A DNA stretch of 64,000 nucleotides from Pseudofabraea citricarpa. Its lineage: Eukaryota; Ascomycota; Leotiomycetes; Helotiales; Dermateaceae. Location: NCBI GenBank assembly GCA_029641185.1, contig JAPWGK010000001.1, positions 3,918,501-3,982,500 on the forward strand, in the 5' to 3' direction. A program made the position numbers and the translations under genes. This document shows, one piece after another, positions 59,180 through 64,000 of the stretch (positions within the stretch are counted from its first letter, which is position 1; each line of letters starts with the position of its first letter). The notes under the pieces were generated by a model that saw only the letters and a list, made by a program, of their open reading frames with translations, made no database searches and was not told the origin of the DNA.

Positions 59180-59452
59180 AGGGGCATCTCATTTCAAAAA
59201 TCGCGATTGGAACGGGTTTGTATGGGTTTGTATATGTGTATATTGAACATAATTTGGAAATTTACCAATGTTTGGTTTCTCGGTCTTTCTTCTATTTCGA
59301 GGGAGACAGATATCTCACATATTCGCTAAAAAGCATCCAGATCCTAACATGAATAGACAATTTTGATTTTGATGTAAGTTCCCATGATTATTACCCAGCT
59401 TTCAATTCCTTTTCCCACCTAACTCCCATTTTTCATTACCATTATTTATTGT

Positions 59453-61323
59453 TTAGCACCTCTCACTGCTGTTTATCATAGCTTCATGCTCCTCTTCTAC
59501 TTCCACTTCACTCACAGCAGCATGCAACCGACTATTCCTTGGCCGGAAGCGCGAGAAAGCCAAGATGGAAACGGCAAACATGGCGATGCCGGCATTGACG
59601 ACAAAGACGAGGTATGGTTTCCCGATCTCGGCGAGCGAGGAGAAGACCATGCCGAAGACACTTACTACAGAAGAGACGTATATCAGTATCACAGCAGACA
59701 TAGCACACAACAACCAAAATTCAAACTTACTCGTAGACAAGGTAGCGATCATCTCGATCAGCGTGATGGCACTCAGCGCATCGGCTCTCTGCTCCGGCTC
59801 GCACATCTCCATCATCACACCCTTCGCAGCCGGCGCTGACCCGGACGCGAGCGGGAGCAAGAAGGCCGCCAGGTAGATGTGCCAGCCCTTTCTCGAGAAG
59901 GCAGCCGATCCCGTTAAGATGCCGTCGATGACCAGACTCCATTTCAGGAAGAACAGATCGAAGGCCGAGCCGTGGTTCGCGTCGACAGGTGCCGGGGCCG
60001 GTGTTGGTTCCTGCTCGCTCTCTAGGCCGGCGATGACCTCGAAGTCCTCGGCTGCTGTAGGGATGGCGGTGGATTTTGATGATATCGCTGCTTGAGCGGG
60101 AGAAGCAGGGCCGGAGCTGGAGCTGGAGCCGCTCGCGAACCATTCTCTGCCCTTGGAGATTATGCCCGGGAAGAAGAAGGTCAGGAAGCAGCCGCGGATC
60201 AGAGAGTTGAACGACATCAGGTATCCGTTCTCGGCGGGGTGGAAGCCGAACGCGTTCGTCGCATACATCTGGATCAGGATGGGGATATACCCCGTGGCCA
60301 GCACGCCCCAGAACACGCCTGCGCCGAGGAAAAACACGCCCCAGTATCTCGTGCTCCGCCCATTCTCCAGCCTGATCTTCGGAGGCACGAATAACTTGGC
60401 CGGCCCAAAGAAGGCCGCCATGGCGTTCTTCTTCGCACCGCTCTTGACTGGGACCACAGGTGGTGGGACCGAAGGGAGGAGGAACAGGCAGTAGAAAGTT
60501 GAGAAGATCATGAGGAAGAAAGCGATCTCGAAGGGTCTCCGGATCCCAAATACATCTCCCGACAAACCACCCAGGAAATAGCCTCCCGCAACGCCGAACA
60601 TCACCGCTCCTTGAAGCTGTCCGTAGACGGCAGTTCGCCGCGCAGGCTCCGTCACTTCAGTCGCGAAGGTATTGAGCGCGAGGAGATATCCGGCCGGCCC
60701 ACCGAGGACGCAGATGCACTGAGTGACTTGGAAGATGAGCATGCCGCGGTTCCCACCCAGCGTGACGGCGATGATCTGGCAGCACAGTCTCAAGACGGGC
60801 CATAGCGTTTGCTGGATCAGAGCCGTCTTGACGCCGAACCGCTTGATGGTCCAGCCGGCCCAGATCAGGTTCATGACGCCGAAGATGGTCGTCGTCGTCC
60901 CGAGTAAAGCGACGGCTTGCGCCGTGGCCGCTTCGATGCTGGGGATGCTGCATTGGTCGCCCGTGCCCGTGTATGGTGCGTGGGCTTTGTAGTATTCCTC
61001 ACATGTCATGACACGGAATACATAGATGATTCTGTACGATTTTTGGTTTCTTGTTAGCGATTGGTCATAGTCTTGTTTTGTTTGTTTTTTCTTTTTCTTT
61101 TTCTGGGTTGACTTGTTCATGGTCCCTGAGATTGATGGGGTAGATATATGGATGGAATGGGGGAAGACAAGAGACAAGAAACATACGGAACCCAAGTAAA
61201 AGCCAACGACAGCGAGATAACAAAAGCACAGAAGAGGATCTTTGGCACAATCGACCGCTGACTCGTTAGCTTCTTGTTCTCGCGCGCCAGCAAAAGCGGC
61301 GCCGTCTCATCTACGACGGCCAT
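59453..61323 (-). CDS. MFS transporter (drug:H+ antiporter-like/TetA-HIAT type)
   Basis: Minus-strand exons 61187-61323, 59731-61031 and 59453-59664 give 549 residues. A polar N-terminus (ETAPLLLARENKKL) precedes TM1 (ILFCAFVISLSLAFTWVP), and a Cys-rich outer loop of about 40 residues follows. Hydrophobic segments add up to about 12 helices, with a long Ser/Pro/Ala-rich inner loop (SSSSSGPASPAQ, EQEPTPAPAP) in the middle. The end FGMVFSSLAEIGKPYLVFVV is recognisable in a broad MFS group. I see no siderophore-transporter signature, so a link to the sid genes is not supported. The 66-nt intron 59665-59730 is stop-free and in frame; the spliced form reads better. A real protein is likely even so. 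Confidence 0.85.
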
Positions 61324-64000
61324 ATTTCCTTCCTCTCTCTGTTCAAACTATTAATCACAGCAACAACAACCGTAACAAAGACCACAGCAAAAGCCGCGAG
61401 AGATACAGGAAAGAAAAAAAAAGTCGAGAGTCGGAGAAGATGGGGAATGGCTCGGTCGGTCTCTTTTTGGTGGATCCCATTCTTGAAAGTTAGATGCGGG
61501 AGAGACATGCATTGCATGCATGGCCTTTTTTCGCATGCGCTGCCATGCGCTGCGCGTAGGCGTCCCGTAGCGTATGGCGTGCAACCACCACTCTTGAGCC
61601 TTTTTGACCCAGAATTTCGTCTTTCGGATTAGGATTACACCGCCGTCCGTGCCGACTTCGGTGCCTCTGTATAGCAAGCATTCTCTCGTATTATGAAAAC
61701 GAGAATCAATGTGGCTAGGAGATATGTTATATCATATTTCATGCTGGTTGTCCGTTGTTCAAGCGATGATACTTTGTCGCTTATGTTGGTCAGCTGAGTG
61801 CTGGTGAGTTTGATTCGGTGAGCCACGTGGAAGTGGGAATAAGTTAGTACAGGGATTTAAGAGTTGGTGAGAACAGACTTTGGAAAGTTTCATATGTAGG
61901 TTCTAAAGTGCATGTCTCTTCGCGGTTGGTTGAAGACAAATCAGAGCTTCTATTGCTTTTGCCCAAGATGCCCCTCATTCGTAGTGGGGTTGTAAGATGA
62001 TGTTTGACTTCGGGGTTTGGATCTTCGTGCGATTGTAATCGTCAAAAATATAGCCTGGTTCTTCTATACTTCAAGTATAACCACTATTTTAAACCTCTTT
62101 CTTTACCTACCCTTCTCTTTTGATTCTCGAAGCAACCTCTCTTAATACACGATTTTATACTTGAGAACAGGTGTACTACCATACGAGTGATACAGAACAT
62201 TCCATCTAAAGTAATTCCCTCGTTCGTTTTATATAAGCGAAATTCCCTGTTCTCTAAGACAATGATGTTGCTGGTTCCTTGGAATATTACTGTTATCGGA
62301 AGGTATCAGGTAAGATGACGATTCATTCAAGTGGTACCTGGTATAAAACTGCTCGACTTCATGTTTGTGGTTAGATTGATCGGCTGCACTAAAGTATGAA
62401 AGGGTAGCTAATAGGCAGTTCTATGGTGGTATACCCGGAAAGAAGAAATCTATCTTTAGAGGATGTGATAGCTTTTATAACTCGTGGAACCGTCAAACGT
62501 GACAAAATTCACGGCATGTGGCCCGCTACCAGACCACTTGCTGTTCTGTATGACGTTGCATACACGTCCACCCTAGAGTCCTCCTTTACCCAGATTCTTT
62601 CCCAGTCCATATTTCATTCCACAAGGGGTCAATACAGAGGTATTTAGAGGCTCGCGCGTATTTTCTTCTTGCGAAGGAACAAAGTCACTGGCATTCTCTA
62701 TGTGTCAACCATACGTTTGCCTTTCTAGCGTACATTATATATGCCTACCACTTTTACGAACTACGAATATCAACAACAAGAAACTAGAGCGTATTTCATG
62801 AAATAAATACATCCCGTGCAAGGAATAATATACTAGGAGAAAATCTAGCGACCCTTCTGATCAAGATCTTCTACAAGTCCAAGTCTTTCCTTGCATGACA
62901 AATAATTATATGAACAATAAATTCTATGCTAGTTATAAGGCTTCAATTCAAACTTTTGCTACTTCGTCGGCTTGCATAGGTAATCGGGAGGCCACCGGCA
63001 ACGACGTCGAATCTCAACTTAACAATAAGCTTCAGCCCAGGACGGGCAATGACCCTCGGCACCCTACCAGCCACCCACCACCGCTTTAGCGACGGCACCA
63101 GCCACGACTTTGCTAAAGCCACCAACGATACTTTGTTTCTGTAAGCTTCACAATAGCAGCGAATGGTAAGGAGTAGCATGTAATAAAGGGTGTTGATCAT
63201 TTCAACCTGCCAAAGTCGTCAGTAGCATGCTTTTCTTTCTTTTGCCGTATGTATGAATTTCCAATTCTCCTGTGATGTTGTGTGTTTTTGAACGGGAATC
63301 TTTCCCAGGTTGCGTCGTGTGGTCATGAAAATCTCACAGTCGAGATATATTTCAAAAAGTCTCGACAGCGTGTGATTTATGTTGAAATCCTCTTGCCCAA
63401 TAAGAGTACTCTCTGACTACATACGTGCGGTCGATGAAGGCACCTCAACCAGAACCACAATTCAACACTAAGCGAAAAGAGAGCTTGACTTTTGATGCAC
63501 ACCAAGTGCCCGAGACGGATCCTGCCTTTTTAATCCAGTAACCTCAGAGCAGTCAAGGTCTTTCTCTAGACCTAACATACTTTGAGCATCTGTTGATGAA
63601 AATGTTGAAATATCACCCCGATGAACGTTTGCTGGGATATTAACTTGTATTTCTAAGTTCTACGGTAGAGAGAGAGTTACCTAGGTACATTAATTTACTT
63701 TCAGCTTAGAGGTACTCGTGACTCGGCTCCGGACGAAGCCGATCTTCACCGATCTTCCGTGTCACGTCACATGTACACTCGATCCAACATCGACGTGTTG
63801 CAATAATATCAAATGCAGATGTTTTAATGCGCCTCCTTTGATGTACGTTAGTTTTAATATACTCGAAGAAGAAAATAATCACATTATTTTGTATACTGAT
63901 TGGTGCTAAAGAAAATAGATATCTTTTCTCCGAAAGAGTTAACAGATTTGTTCAAAAATTCAACCCCAAAAGTTCGCCTCAGCTGGTTTGAATCAGCTTT
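61324..64000. other. Right-end region without recognisable gene
   Basis: About 2.7 kb. The first few hundred bases are the MFS promoter. The rest has only short open frames (up to about 75 codons, such as 62423-62647) with no family signal, and becomes AT-rich after 62,040. Confidence 0.5.

Noticed and set aside
59453..61323. MFS gene as a siderophore (SIT/Mir) importer
   Set aside because: Helix order and motifs fit a general MFS group and about 12 helices; no SIT-like 14-helix pattern; no ATCWGATAA noticed in its promoter.
61324..64000. Right-end region as subtelomere or a gene on the edge
   Set aside because: No telomere repeat and no coding signal reaching the edge; simply unassigned.

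Overview
The window is nuclear DNA of a filamentous ascomycete (Pezizomycotina). The evidence is short GT-AG introns of mostly 42-70 nt, Zn2Cys6 regulators, a HET-NACHT-WD40 protein, hydroxamate siderophore genes and an AT-rich island depleted in CpA/TpG that looks like repeat-induced point mutation (RIP). Gene content would fit Leotiomycetes, but that is only a guess. I rebuilt 22 protein-coding genes by joining open frames across splice sites and checking phase at every junction. I saw no tRNA, rRNA or CRISPR.

Left part (1-10.8 kb): the 5' end of the proteasome ATPase Rpt2 (its first exon is only the ATG), a Ubc1-type E2 with a UBA domain, an AT-rich gap with a broken ORF, a LaeA-like methyltransferase with 11 introns, a catalase-related heme peroxidase and a seven-helix receptor.

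Kynurenine block (12.4-22.0 kb): kynureninase and indoleamine 2,3-dioxygenase diverge from one promoter. Kynurenine formamidase and a salicylate-hydroxylase-type FAD monooxygenase diverge from a second one. A Zn2Cys6 regulator follows. Both divergent promoters carry arrays of CGGA spaced exactly 6 bp apart (four copies in one promoter, two sets of three in the other). The genes make tryptophan to N-formylkynurenine to kynurenine to anthranilate (plus alanine). The FAD enzyme could then hydroxylate anthranilate. This looks like a self-contained tryptophan-catabolic regulon rather than only NAD synthesis.

Middle (23.3-33 kb): a 1525-residue HET-NACHT-WD40 protein with 14 blades, an amidase-signature enzyme, a RIP-like island, and an MscL-type mechanosensitive channel with a C-terminal CxxC...CxxC tail.

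Siderophore block (33.3-52 kb): a full-length ABCB transporter and sidA (ornithine N5-monooxygenase) diverge from a 4-kb gap. An AIF/AMID-like flavoprotein and a SidI-like acyl-CoA ligase diverge from a 2-kb gap. A SidF-like hydroxyornithine acyltransferase follows. The gaps hold five copies of ATCWGATAA, the site known for iron-regulatory GATA repressors (SreA/Sre). SidI carries a textbook PTS2. No NRPS or SidH is present, so the pathway must be completed elsewhere.

Right part (53.3-64 kb): a second Zn2Cys6 regulator, an unidentified 210-residue protein, an aldo-keto reductase, an MFS transporter with a stop-free 66-nt intron, and 2.7 kb without a recognisable gene.
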